A stretch of 64,000 bases of DNA from Locusta migratoria. Lineage: Eukaryota > Arthropoda > Insecta > Orthoptera > Acrididae. Positions 44,744-54,330 of this stretch are shown piece by piece (position 1 is the stretch's first letter; the number at the start of each line of letters is the position of its first letter). Made by a program: the position numbers and the translations under genes. The stretch is taken from assembly GCA_026315105.1 (NCBI GenBank), contig CM048750.1, positions 400,766,502 through 400,830,501 on the forward strand, read 5' to 3'. The notes beneath the pieces were generated by a model, which ran no database searches, was not told the DNA's origin, and saw nothing but the letters and a program-made list of their open reading frames with translations.

Positions 44744-44958
44744 GTTATTTCTGTGAAAAATAAATGAAGTCACATTAGACATTGTAAATAGAGATTTTTA
44801 ATTGTGTTATATCTTTATCACTTTTATACCATTTGCACTTGTGTTTTTGTAACATATCTTTTGTTATTCTAATATGATATTGTTTGTTTTGAATTAATGT
44901 AATTTCAGACTTCACCACCCTGTATTACTTCATAACTTTGTTACTTGTGGGGGAGTAG

Positions 44959-45153
44959 TGTACAGGACAGTGACATAACTGTGTAAATAACTTCATTGCA
45001 AATATCAACATGATATCTCTGAGTTCTGTGTGTTCAGTTGTTTTGTAAATAACAAAAAGTGTGTGTTCGTAAGAAAGCCAAATAAAATTTGTAATAAATA
45101 TTCTCCTGTGGATATTCATAATTTTAGTAAATATATCCGTCACGTCAGTAATA
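44959..45153 (+). repeat. 3' LTR of CsRn1-type gypsy element
   Basis: 195 bp, starting 'tgtacaggacagtgacataa' and ending 'cagtaata' right before TSD ggtt. It has a single copy of the 20-bp unit that is doubled in the 5' LTR. High identity between LTRs implies a fairly recent insertion. Confidence 0.9.
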
Positions 45154-45157
45154 GGTT

Positions 45158-45395
45158 ATATGATGTTCCTCTATAGTTGCATTCTCTAATATCGCGCGGA
45201 AAAACAAATACCTAAAGCTTTCCGTTGTCGATCTGATTTATTTTATTATGATGTCATGCCTCCCTATGTAGTAAGTGGGTGCTAACCAAATATTTTCGCA
45301 TTCGGAAGAGTACGTTGGTGACAGAAATTTCGCACACAGTCTAAATCTCGGCGCAACAAATAATGCCTTTCTTTTCTGATGCATTTGCTGTCCTC
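45158..45395 (-). mobile_element. CR1-type LINE 3' part (part 2, split by gypsy)
   Basis: Continues the LINE of 39323-39385. It matches 1390-1600 in order ('cattctctaatatcgcgcgg', 'gatctgattta', 'gggtgctaaccaaatatttt'). No open frame remains. Confidence 0.75.
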
Positions 45396-46215
45396 GTACT
45401 ACGTTAGTGGTACCATAGCAATACTTATACAGTACACAATGACGATAATACGAAAAAATAGGCCCATACTATTACAAAATTTAGATTGTTTCATGGTTTC
45501 GAAACCATGTATGGCTTCATTGGTTTCGAAACCGTCAGACGTTTCAATTTTCCCATCTTTAATGTCTGAGTTACAGAAATTGCAGTTGTTTTACAACTAC
45601 TATAACAATACACAACTAAATAGTGTACTCACACTGAGGACTAAATAAATGAACAGCAAAAACACACTGCCACATAGATTATGATCTCAAGAACCCGTAG
45701 TGTGCCTATACGCAAAATAAATTCCGAGTTTGTGTTGCTACCACTGTGGCGTGGGTATCAAACTACTACGATGTAAGACAATTGTAAAGTCCGTGGACGA
45801 AAGATGACCGGAAATTCTGTCAGTTCTAGTAAGCTAAGTAGCACGGACGCAGCGACGTATTATGCACTTAAAAGTTAGAAAACTTGTAGCAAAATTAATT
45901 AATCTATAATTGGCCATTACTAATACAACGTAATTTATACCCTGGTTTAAAGTAAGATTGTTTACTTCATTACATTAAACTCATCGTAAGACTTTCGTTA
46001 CTATAATAATGACTACTACTTGTTACTGCTACTACTACCACTACTACTACTTCACGAATATCTGTGGCACAATTATTTAATATCATAAATTGTCAGTTTT
46101 CTTAATATTTGTTTTGGTTATTTACAAAGAATGGTGTACATCGAAGTAGCGACATTAGTGTAACGTAATACTTTCTGTTTCTGTTTAAAATAATCTCACT
46201 GGAAGGCATGTGGAT
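45396..46215. repeat. unassigned; holds paired GGTTTCGAAACC palindromes
   Basis: 45492-45509 is an 18-bp perfect palindrome ('catggtttcgaaaccatg') and a second core lies at 45522-45533. A TAC-rich simple tract ('ctactactaccactac') lies at about 46025-46050. Otherwise nothing recognised. Confidence 0.4.
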
Positions 46216-46230
46216 GCGTCAATGTAAATG

Positions 46231-46402
46231 TTCAAATGTTTGTTAAGCTTTTGGGATGTAACTGCGGGGTCATCAGTCCCTAAACTTACAAACTACTTAT
46301 ATATTACCTTCCACTCCCGAGAGAGGATTCGAACTCCCGAAGGGGAATGGCCTCGCTCATCGGAGCATAGCAACTCAGTGCGCTCGGTCACTCCACCGCG
46401 GC
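46231..46402 (-). mobile_element. tRNA-derived SINE (A/B chimera-like)
   Basis: The body is family A ('gggactgatgaccccgcag' on the minus strand), but the head resembles family B ('gccgcggtggagtgaccgag', B box 'gagttcgaatcc'). The TSD is gcgtcaatgtaaatg (46216-46230) versus gcatcaatgtaaatg (46403-46417). Confidence 0.85.
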
Positions 46403-46417
46403 GCATCAATGTAAATG

Positions 46418-47327
46418 GATCAGATTTTATTGTAAAAAGTAGTGATAAATAAACGTGCTGGAAAACACTTCCAGTGTGAATACATAATTAGTGTTGTGGC
46501 AAAGGAAACAGGATTCCGAAAACAGCATTAGACATTATCGCCAACATATATTAAACGAGCAACTTCCAGCCTTTGAAAGTATTATTTTTCTCAGATATTT
46601 CGTTTAACGACTTTTGTTGTTTTTTGCGAGTATGTATGAACAAACAATCTTAACAATGAAATGCAAATAATGTCTACCGACATTATTCAGTTAAATTTTA
46701 GTTACGGCGTCGGAGGCATAGCATGTTATTGTTGGCAACAAAAGTTTTGTTTACGAGGATAATTAATTTACTGACCAGACAAGGGTACATACAAAACCTG
46801 TCAACCACATTCGAGAAACAGCATTAATTATTTCGTGGTCAACCTACCGTTCTACGTGAAAGAGTATTCAAAGGTCGTTGGCAACATTAGCACACTACGC
46901 CACCGGGACCATAAGCAAAATTTTATCCAATATTGTTACATAAGATCGTAACAATGCACAGCACGCCATTTTTAAAGTGGAAATAAAAGTCTGGTGATAA
47001 AACATTATTTTATCCATTACGGTTGCAGCAATTTCTGAAACCTACTCTTGTAATAATTTATACGTAAAATTAGATTTAATTAAGTAGTATTACGTCGCAG
47101 GTACGAAAATAAAAGCGATATTTGCCAAGATGTATTACGGTTATTCAAAACGCTGCAATTCACGCAGAAATAATCCTAACATAGTTTATTATTTCCAAAT
47201 GACAAGTGTTGACGTTCATTTTCTACAGATGAAATTAGAACAGCGATGTTTGTCCACTGACAGCAACTTCTGGATGAAGTACATATTCTGACTACAATGC
47301 TTTGCATTAATTTAGTAACTTTTAACG
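46418..47327. repeat. unassigned; includes a dispersed unit R copy at 46735-46890
   Basis: 46735-46890 contains 'gacaagggtacatacaaaac' and 'ctgtcaaccac', a plus-strand copy of the unit repeated at 47905-48290. The rest is AT-rich without features. Confidence 0.4.
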
Positions 47328-47388
47328 GTAAAGGTTTTACACGTGTAGGCATAATTTCTCCATACTTAATTATTGCGACATACCTTAC

Positions 47389-47493
47389 CTTAAAATATGT
47401 GGTTTGAAATCGTCTTTCAAGCGCCGTTACATTTAAGTTGCCAGCTTTCGTAATACTGAAGTATAAATACAAAATCCACCAAATACGGCACAT
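47389..47493 (-). CDS. candidate first coding exon, secreted-peptide-like (left copy)
   Basis: 105 nt, 35 codons from ATG at 47493 to a consensus donor AAG|GTAAGG. The product starts MCRIWWILYLYFSITKAG, a hydrophobic signal-peptide-like stretch, followed by 'NLNVTALERRFQTTYFK'. The right copy at 48577 has the same length, the same donor and conservative changes, including I4N, S13N and K16N. A TATA box lies 128-135 nt upstream. The next exon is not visible, since arm similarity ends about 60 nt into the intron. Family unknown. Read-through beyond the donor stays open to 47176 by chance. Confidence 0.4.
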
Positions 47494-47620
47494 TTGCTTC
47501 GGATCGCCTGAATTGGAGGCTGCGCAATGCGATGTTCATTTGTTGCAGACCACCTGATATGTGGCTAGCGAATCACAGCACAAAGAAGAGTACCGTCGTC
47601 AGCCAATGGTGCGGTTATGT

Positions 47621-47628
47621 TTTTATAC
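47621..47628 (-). promoter_or_regulatory. TATA box of left copy
   Basis: 'gtataaaaac' on the minus strand, conserved in the right copy at 48380-48389; about 130 nt before the exon ATG. Confidence 0.4.
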
Positions 47629-47898
47629 ACGAAACCGCCCAATGTTTAGAGATGTGAAAATTAACGTGTTAACATGAAGTTTCAATTATTTTCTTTTCGA
47701 AATCACTTGATTACACAGACAAAAAAAAAAAAAAAAATGCTATACCTGCTCTATGGTTGACAGGTTCTAGTATGTACCCTTGTCCGGTCAGTAACAGTTA
47801 ACGGCCTCGTAAAATGAAGATCTGGAATTAGTTGACTGCTTCGTACATATAAAATAAGTAAAACGTGCTATAGTACTATATAGTTGAGAGGAAGTGAT

Positions 47899-48290
47899 TC
47901 TAAATCTTCATTTTACGAGGCCAATTACTTTTACTGATCAGACAAGGGTACATACAAAAATCTATCAACCATAGAGCAGGTACTAGTATAGCATGTTTTA
48001 TTTACCCTACGATCTGTACGAAACAGTCGCCAACTAATTCTAAATCTTTATTTTACGAGGCCAATAACTGATACTGACCGGACAAGGGTACATACAAGAA
48101 CCTGTCAACCACAGAGCAGGTATAGCATCTTTTATTTACCCTGTGATCTGCACGAAACAGTCATCAACTAATTCTAAATGTTCATTTTACGAGGCCAGTA
48201 ACTGTTACTGACCGGACAAGGGTACATATAAGAATCTGTCAACCATAGAGCAGGTATAGCATGTTTTATTTATTTTATCGTCTGTCTGAA
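47899..48290 (+). repeat. unit R minisatellite, three ~135-nt units
   Basis: Units begin with 'ctaaatctt.attttacgagg' at about 47900, 48040 and 48174 (period 134-140). Each contains 'gacaagggtacata.aa' and 'ctgtcaacca.agagcagg'. An inverted unit lies at 47745-47830. Single copies occur at 38755-38960 (minus) and 46735-46890 (plus). Confidence 0.8.
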
Positions 48291-48380
48291 AGTATAATCA
48301 AGTGATTTCGAAAATAAAATAATTGAAACTTCATGTTAACAAGTTAATTTTCACGTCACTAAACATTGCGCGGTTTCGTG

Positions 48381-48388
48381 TATAAAAA
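48381..48388 (+). promoter_or_regulatory. TATA box of right copy
   Basis: 'tataaaaaca' preserved in the same context ('ggtttcgtg' upstream) as in the left arm. The spacing to ATG is longer (about 190 nt) because the right arm carries a ~60-bp insertion. Confidence 0.4.
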
Positions 48389-48576
48389 CATTACCGCATA
48401 TTTAATTTCCAACGTCAAAAATTCTCATTTGCATGTTCCGCGGCGGTGAGGTTTGGTTACCATTGGCTGGCGACGGTACTCTTCTTTGTGCTGTGATTCG
48501 CTAGCCACATAATCACGTGGTCTGCAACAAATGAATATCGCGTTGCGCAGCTTCCAATTCAGGCGATCCGAAGCAA

Positions 48577-48681
48577 ATGTGCCGTAATTGGTGGATTTTG
48601 TATTTATACTTCAATATTACGAATGCTGGCGAATTAAATGTAACGGCGCTTGAAAGACATTTGAAAAACACGTATTTTAAG
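48577..48681 (+). CDS. candidate first coding exon, secreted-peptide-like (right copy)
   Basis: 105 nt from ATG to AAG|GTAAGG at 48679-48687. The product reads MCRNWWILYLYFNITNAGEL then 'NVTALERHLKNTYFK'. It matches the left exon at most positions with no stops and no length change although flanks have drifted by indels, which hints at past selection on the frame. Potential N-glycosylation sites are NIT and NVT. Function unknown; transcription would run rightward, away from the left copy. Confidence 0.4.
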
Positions 48682-48750
48682 GTAAGGTATGTCGTAATTA
48701 AGTACGGAGAAATTATGCCTACATGTATGAAACCTTTACCCTTTTAACAG

Positions 48751-49229
48751 CGTAATGGCGTCATATTTCTTTGTAAACCTAACCTACAAGCGAATTAACA
48801 CCATAGATTAAAATGGGGCACGATTTTTATTTTCCAGCAAGCAAATACTTATACTATATCACTTTGCAGCAAAAGTTGCGAAATTATTATTTGTTTCTTT
48901 ATTACGGACGAAACGACTGTTCACTCATTGCCTCGCAAACGTACTGATAAAAGACTGAAAAAATCCTTACCGCAGATGTGGGCAGCTGCTAACAACAGGA
49001 GGAACTTTTTCCAGTAACATGCTTTTACAGCAGCGATATAACTCGGCACACGATAGCAGTATATGAATTCCACTTTAGTTCCAGTTAACGGTACTAATTA
49101 CTGAAGACAAAAGGACAATGTGAAGTTCACATTACTACAACCACAGAGTTTACATCATACAACAATCACAGATGTGTCTCTCACAGAGTAAACAGCTGAT
49201 GTCTACAACGTCATTTTATAACGCCGGGC
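48751..49229. other. unassigned sequence downstream of right exon
   Basis: Would be intron of the right copy if the exon is real. No second exon recognised. Confidence 0.35.
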
Positions 49230-49632
49230 CCACACGTTGGAACCAACGTTAGCGCCAGTAGTGTTCGTCCATTGTATAGATAGGTGAAATAGCATTGGAA
49301 CCAAAGTTGGCTCCAAATTTATTACGGCTCCGTTGCTTGTCTATTTTGGCCAAGAATCTAAGGACGTCGGCCCAATATGGGTACTTCGACCACACATTTG
49401 ACGTCTGCCCGTATCGATACTGTTTCTTTATTCGATCGTTCTTTGTCGCCGTTTCTTTTAAAGTTCTAAAATCTCTTTGTAAATATTAGAACCGTATCAG
49501 AAAGTGATTCATTTGTGAAAGCAACAAAAAAAAATCGAAAGGTCATGGCAAAACATAGACGCCATCACTGAAATAAAAAACTTTAGAGATTTTTGACACA
49601 ATCAATTACTGAATGCAAATTTTAAAATTAGC
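49230..49632 (-). mobile_element. family X TIR element, copy 2 (truncated)
   Basis: Starts 'gccgggcccacacgttgga' and follows, in reverse orientation, the right half of the copy at 16644-17607: 'gcattggaaccaaagttggc', 'tttcttt..cgatcgttc' and 'gtgattcatttgtgaaagca'. It is cut by Helitron B at 49634. Confidence 0.7.
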
Positions 49633-50723
49633 ATCTATACTAATAATAAATCTGTAAATGTAGGCCTGTCGCTGTTCCTTTCAATCTTCAAAACTACTGG
49701 ACGAATCTTCATGCGGTTTTCACAGGAAACACGAGAAAAGTTTGGGTCAACATATAGGCATAATTTTATCAAAATTGGATCGCGGAAAATAAATATATCG
49801 TAATTTTAACTGTTTTCAGCAACCGTCGTGTATGTTTTTTCAACTATTAAAAACCTCTTATCTCCAAAACTACTTCACGAATTTGCATGGAGTTTTCACA
49901 GGTGACTTGAGCGTAACTCTGGACAACATATGGACTTCGTTTTATAAAAATCGGATCACGGAAAAAAGAATATCGGATCAAAGGAAAGAAAGATACCGTA
50001 CTTTGTAATTTTATATGTACGCTATGCTGTGGTGTATGGTGTGAAGCAGCAAATCTCCAAAAGTACTACACGAACTTTCATTGGGTTTCAAAGGCCAACT
50101 GAGAGTACCTTGGGGCAATATATAAGCTTCATTTAATCAAAATCGGATCAGGGGAAGAAAAGATATCGTAATTTGTAGTTTCTGATGTATGCTATGCATG
50201 AAATGCAGCGTAGTATAGCAAAGACCCGATAGAGGCGCTGTTACTGACATAGTATTGCAAATAACTAATAGATGGCGATGCTGCATTATTTATTCTCATA
50301 ACTTGGTGTAATACACTGAAACAAAGGCTATGATTTTCCTTACAGCAGCGGTGTTGTGTATTGATGTTGGTAACGGCCGTTGAATCCTTTTTGAATAATC
50401 AGTCACATAGCCTACAATGAGGGGAATAATTCTTAGTGTTGATAATGAAATAAATAATTAATGGTTGTTCCGATCAGTACATTAATGATCCCCCTATAGC
50501 AAATATTTCGTTGCCAACGCTAACATACTAAACCTCTGCCACTGAAAGTAAAATTTAATCCAGGTACGGCATAAAAAATAATTTTTTACTATCTGTATTC
50601 CGTATGCCTTGCAATGCCATGGAAAGAAAAAAAAAGTGCTTCCTTCCACGGGTATAATTTGATTTTAAAACATAACGACTTTCCTTCGCGTCTATCGATG
50701 TCTTCATTTACTAAGCATTCTTA

Positions 50724-50724
<1 letters not shown>

Positions 50725-50770
<46 letters not shown>
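50725..50770. repeat. poly-A tract (46 A)
   Basis: Pure A run inside Helitron B; no retroposon body is visible beside it, so slippage expansion is more likely than an insertion tail. Confidence 0.9.
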
Positions 50771-50772
<2 letters not shown>

Positions 50773-51094
50773 GGAATTTATGTTTTTTCCTTTCTGATTT
50801 CGGTGCGTACTTATTGCATCTTGAGTCGATTCTGTTTAGGAATGCCTAGAAAACGATGTAGTACTGTACAGAACAGATAGAGGCCCGTTAGTTGCGTAGT
50901 GCACCAAAGAAATAATAGTTGGCGCTGCTGCATTTTTTAATTTTTTATTTCTTTTCGATGGTTATGCTATAGAACAGCAACGAACCACTAAACGTGCTGT
51001 TGGTTTTGTAGTGCTGCAAAGAAACAATACATGATCGTGTTGTGCTTATTCCCTCAGTAACAGATTTTGAACAAAACCTACTTGATTTTGAATT

Positions 51095-52156
51095 GTTGCT
51101 GTTATGGTCTTCAGTCCGTAGACTGGTTTGATGCAGCTCTCCACCCTACTCTATCCTGAGCAAGCCTTTTCATCTCCTCATAAGAACGACAACCCACATC
51201 CACTTGAATCTGCTTACTATACGCGTCTCTTGGTCTCCCTCTGCGATTTTTACCCCACACACCTCCCTCCAATGCTAAATTTACGATTCCTCGATGTCTA
51301 AGAATGTGTCCTACCAAGCGATCCCTTCTTTTAGTCAGGGTATGCCAAAAATTCCTTTTCTCACCAATTCTGTTCAGTACCTCTTCATTAGTTATGCGAT
51401 CTACCCACCTAATCTTCAGCATTCTTCTGTAGCACCACATTTCAAAAGCCTCTATCCTCTTCCTGTCCGCACTGCTTATAGTCCATGTTTCACTCCCATA
51501 CAAGGCAACACTCCACACAAATGCCATCAGAAAAGACTTCCTTACACTTAAATTAATATTCGATATTAGCAAATTTCTCTTTTTCAAAAATGCTTTTCTT
51601 CCCATTGTCATTCTGCATTTTATATCCTCTGTACTGCGACCATCACATGTTATTTTACTACCCAAGTAACAGAACTCATCTACCACTTTCATTGTTTCGT
51701 TACCTAATCTAATTCCTTCAGCATCACCTAATTTTCTTAGACCGCATTCCATTATTTTTGTTTTGCTATTGTTAATGTTAATTTTATACGCTCTCTTCAA
51801 CACAGTGTCCATTCCATTCAACTGCTCTTCCAGGTCCTTTGCTGTCTCTGACAGAATTACAATGTCATCAGCAAAACGCAATGTTTTTATTTCTTCCCCC
51901 TGAACTTTAATCCCTATTCCAAATTTTTCCTCGCTTTCCTTCACCGCGTGCTCGATGTACAAATTGAATTAACATTGAAGAAAGGCTACAACCCTGTCTT
52001 ACTCCCTTCCCAACTAATGCTTCCCTTTCATGCCCTTCGAGTCTAATAAGTGCGATCTGGCTTTTGTACAAGTTGTAAATAACTCTCCTTTCCCTGTATT
52101 TTACCCCTGATGACATCAGAATTTGAAAGAGTGTATTCCACTCAACATTGTCAAAC
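51095..52156 (-). mobile_element. RTE-type LINE, 5'-truncated, young
   Basis: 1,062 bp on the minus strand, bounded by the 10-bp TSD attttgaatt (51085-51094 and 52157-52166). Removal restores continuity with Helitron A around 36110. It keeps the C-terminal RT in one open frame, the best-preserved copy here. The 5' end is truncated in the RT 'AFDNVEW' block. Confidence 0.95.
51111..51962 (-). CDS. RTE LINE reverse transcriptase C-terminal ORF, intact 283 aa
   Basis: Open frame with 'LRFADDIVILSETAKDLEEQ' (catalytic FADD, residues about 29-36), 'VVDEFCYLGSKITCDGRS', 'WSVALYGSETWTISSADRKR', 'CYRRMLKIRWVDRITNEEVL', 'RDRLVGHILRHRGIVNLALE' and the end 'GWRAASNQSTD'. It is the RT thumb and C-terminal domain. 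The N-terminal RT is in the upstream frame (51907-52158, 'VRQGCSLSSMLIQF') after a ~1-nt shift near 51960. The endonuclease is absent, so no autonomous activity is possible. Confidence 0.85.
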   Translation of the reverse strand: MYIEHAVKESEEKFGIGIKVQGEEIKTLRFADDIVILSETAKDLEEQLNGMDTVLKRAYKININNSKTKIMECGLRKLGDAEGIRLGNETMKVVDEFCYLGSKITCDGRSTEDIKCRMTMGRKAFLKKRNLLISNINLSVRKSFLMAFVWSVALYGSETWTISSADRKRIEAFEMWCYRRMLKIRWVDRITNEEVLNRIGEKRNFWHTLTKRRDRLVGHILRHRGIVNLALEGGVWGKNRRGRPRDAYSKQIQVDVGCRSYEEMKRLAQDRVGWRAASNQSTD

Positions 52157-53578
52157 ATTTTGAATTAAGAGCGGCAATCTTATCTCTGCAAATACAAACA
52201 TACATTGTGAGCTGATGTTGGCAACGGCCGTTGAATGCTGTTTCAAAAATTAGTCACGTAGAATAAGGGGAATAATTATTTATGTTCAAGATGAAATACA
52301 TAATTTTTGCTGTTCTGGTCAGTAAATTAATCATCCTCCTAAAGCGAATAGTTCGTTGCTAACGATAGCAAACTAAACCACCGCCACTGCAAGTAAAGTT
52401 TAGCCCAGGTAGTACACACTTTTTTTTCTTCCTAGCTGCATCCCATATGCTTTGCAATGTCATGTAAAGAAAAGAAGTGCATCTTTTGACGGGTATAACC
52501 ACTAAATTATACATAGAGTAGAAATATCTGTGGAGTGAGCTTTGGATTCTGTGCATCTTCTCAACAAACAAATCCACTCTTTCCAAACATTTATTTGCTC
52601 CTAAGATTGGTTTGTACCGCATTGGCTGCAAAGATGCCCCACCTCCTTTTAGCAGAGCAACCACGTAACATGAAATAATATCTAAATAAATGTGTTACAG
52701 AAGCAACAAGAAAGTTATGGAAGCGTCGCTAAAAGGACCAATTACACATAGTCATACGTCTTAACCGAACAAAAAAAGGACCAAGATTAAGTCATCGATT
52801 AGTAGATTTTTCCCAATATCAGGTGAGGACAGAAAATCTGTTCTGGGCATCTGAATGTTCAGTCCAAAGATATTTCTGCTCTGTGCCTGCCACTAGAGAT
52901 AAAATACACACGCGAGCGACAAACTCATCAGTAACCTCCCCGCTTTCAAAATTGAGCGGTACAATAATATTGTGATTAAAATTTGTAATTACTTGCTTTT
53001 GGTGCGGACTACATTAAGATAGAGAAAGATGTCTTCTTTTGCAGAGACTATTGCACTTTGAGTTATAATCCGATTTCTGAATATATAGTTCTATTACGCA
53101 AGATCGATTTCAACTTCGTGCTTTACGAAGTAATCACTGCAGGACGGGGGGACATCCATTAGCTGAAAGAGTGGTCAAGAAAATTCACTGGAAATACCAT
53201 ATTTAAATGAAAGTTCTATACAGACGATCAGCTGACGCCATTCCTTTAACGATTACCCAGACTTACTTTATTGCACATTGACACCACCATGACGTCTTAT
53301 TTAAACTGACGTGAACTCTTTCGGTATTCGTCGACTTTTCGATAATATGGAGCACTGCATACAGAATAACTACATTGTCCCCAGTGCAACACTGCAACAT
53401 TCTAATACGTCAGCATACACTGATAAATAGTTTAGTCCTACGCCATAGAACCAATGCATGGCGGTGTTATTACTATTATTATTATTTCTAATCTCAACGA
53501 TGGAAGTGTTTTCAGAAGTTTATGCCAAACAGACAATTACACACCGCAGTCTTTATGAACACAACCTAACATTAATTT

Positions 53579-53667
53579 ACACGAGGGAGGACTCGAACCC
53601 CCGACGGCGAGCAACCGCGCGCTCCGCAGCATGGTGCTTTATACCGTTCGGCCTCTCCAGTGCGGCT
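53579..53667 (-). mobile_element. SINE family B fragment
   Basis: Minus-strand head and B box 'gggttcgagtcc' only; truncated at both ends and joined directly to Helitron B. Confidence 0.6.
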
Positions 53668-53759
53668 CTCTAACACTCGCGCATTTCTCTGACTTGGAAG
53701 TATTGAAACTAGCAGCTCACCTGTGGTTGCTTCTTTCAACTGAAGTGGTGGGGATCACA

Positions 53760-54330
53760 AGCAATTAAGCACAAACGTTTTAAACTCGGTCTCCCTTACG
53801 GATGAACCATAACTTCCCAAGGGACTGATAACCTTTGTCGTTTAGTCCCTTTCAAAATCTATCCAACCATCCATAACTTCCCAAAATTCTCCCCATAAAC
53901 TTAAGTCGACCACCCGCCTTCCCCAGGACTGTCTTTAAATACTCATTTCACTCCCTGTCGCTTCGCACCGTTTCGCCTAGATATGTAATAGATGCGACTG
54001 TATCAAGCAGCAAACTACTATTGCTGTATTCAAATATTATCATATTATTTTTCCCTCTCGTCTGCATCACCTTATATTTAGTGCTAGCTGCCTTTCCTCA
54101 CACCAACTGTAAATGTTGTCTAAGCCATCCTGTAACCCACTACAATGACGACACCTTCCTGTACACCACATAATCATCAGGAAACAGATCCAGATTGCTC
54201 AGGACTCTGTCCGTCAGATCGTTTATGTAGACATAAAATAATAGCGCTCCTATCACACTTCGCTGCAGCACTCCTCACGATACCTTTCTCTCTGATGAAC
54301 ACCAGCTATTGAGGACAGCGGTTCTATTAC
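53760..54330 (-). pseudogene. CR1-type LINE reverse transcriptase relic
   Basis: The minus-strand translation includes 'VIGALLFYVYINDLTDRVLS' (RT block 4), a degraded 'DLFPDDYVVYRKV' (FADD changed to FPDD), then 'WVTGWLRQHLQLVWGKAAST' and 'YLGETV'. Frame breaks are present near 54090 and 53960. The 3' end is interrupted by a 50-bp insertion. Confidence 0.65.
53821..53870 (-). mobile_element. 50-bp SINE-tail insertion with 14-bp TSD
   Basis: The direct repeat ccataacttcccaa (53807-53820 and 53871-53884) brackets 50 bp that read 'gggactaaacgacaaagg' and 'ttatcagtccc' on the minus strand, resembling the 3' body of the local SINEs. An extremely 5'-truncated retroposition. Confidence 0.7.

Larger units (their letters stand above)
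39386..45153 (+). mobile_element. CsRn1-clade Ty3/gypsy LTR retrotransposon
   Basis: Complete but dead element with two LTRs, tRNA-Trp primer site, gag, pol (protease, RT, RNase H, integrase) and a polypurine tract (gtgggggagtag, 44947-44958). The 4-bp TSD is ggtt (39382-39385 and 45154-45157). The Trp primer site and the Gag CHCC finger are known hallmarks of the CsRn1 clade. No env. It inserted into a CR1-type LINE tail and was later hit by a 1.2-kb MITE inside RT. Confidence 0.9.
47328..48750. repeat. fold-back duplication with divergent promoter-exon arms
   Basis: The left arm (47328-about 47830) and right arm (about 47900-48750) are diverged complements. Landmarks pair in order: splice donor, 35-codon exon, 5' UTR 'ggtctgcaacaaatgaa', 'gctgtgattcgctagccaca', 'ggtactcttctttgtgctg', TATA box, 'aacttcatgttaac', 'aatcaagtgatttcg', then unit R. 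Between the arms lie one inverted and three direct unit R copies. It could be a head-to-head gene duplication or a fold-back element carrying its own promoter and exon. Confidence 0.6.
49634..53578 (+). mobile_element. Helitron-like element B, 3'-truncated
   Basis: Begins 'tctatactaataataaatc' after A (the host A|TC junction of Helitrons) and parallels element A block by block: 165-bp units, 'gatagaggcgctgtt', 'gccttgcaatgccatggaaa' and 'cttaaccgaacaaaaaagga'. Similarity ends at 53578 where a SINE B fragment abuts, so the CTAG terminus is missing. A 46-A tract (50725-50770) replaces 'tttgcgagg' of copy A. An RTE LINE is inserted at 51095. Confidence 0.7.

Noticed and set aside
47176..47493. 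Full 105-residue minus-strand ORF as a gene
   Set aside because: Similarity with the partner arm in coding frame ends at the splice donor (47389); beyond it the frame is open only by chance.
50725..50770. Poly-A tract as a retroposon tail
   Set aside because: No retroposon body or TSD beside it; sits within an otherwise continuous Helitron sequence.
51294..51551. 85-residue plus-strand ORF
   Set aside because: Shadow of the minus-strand RTE reverse transcriptase; the same shadow appears at 27591-27848 opposite the plus-strand copy.
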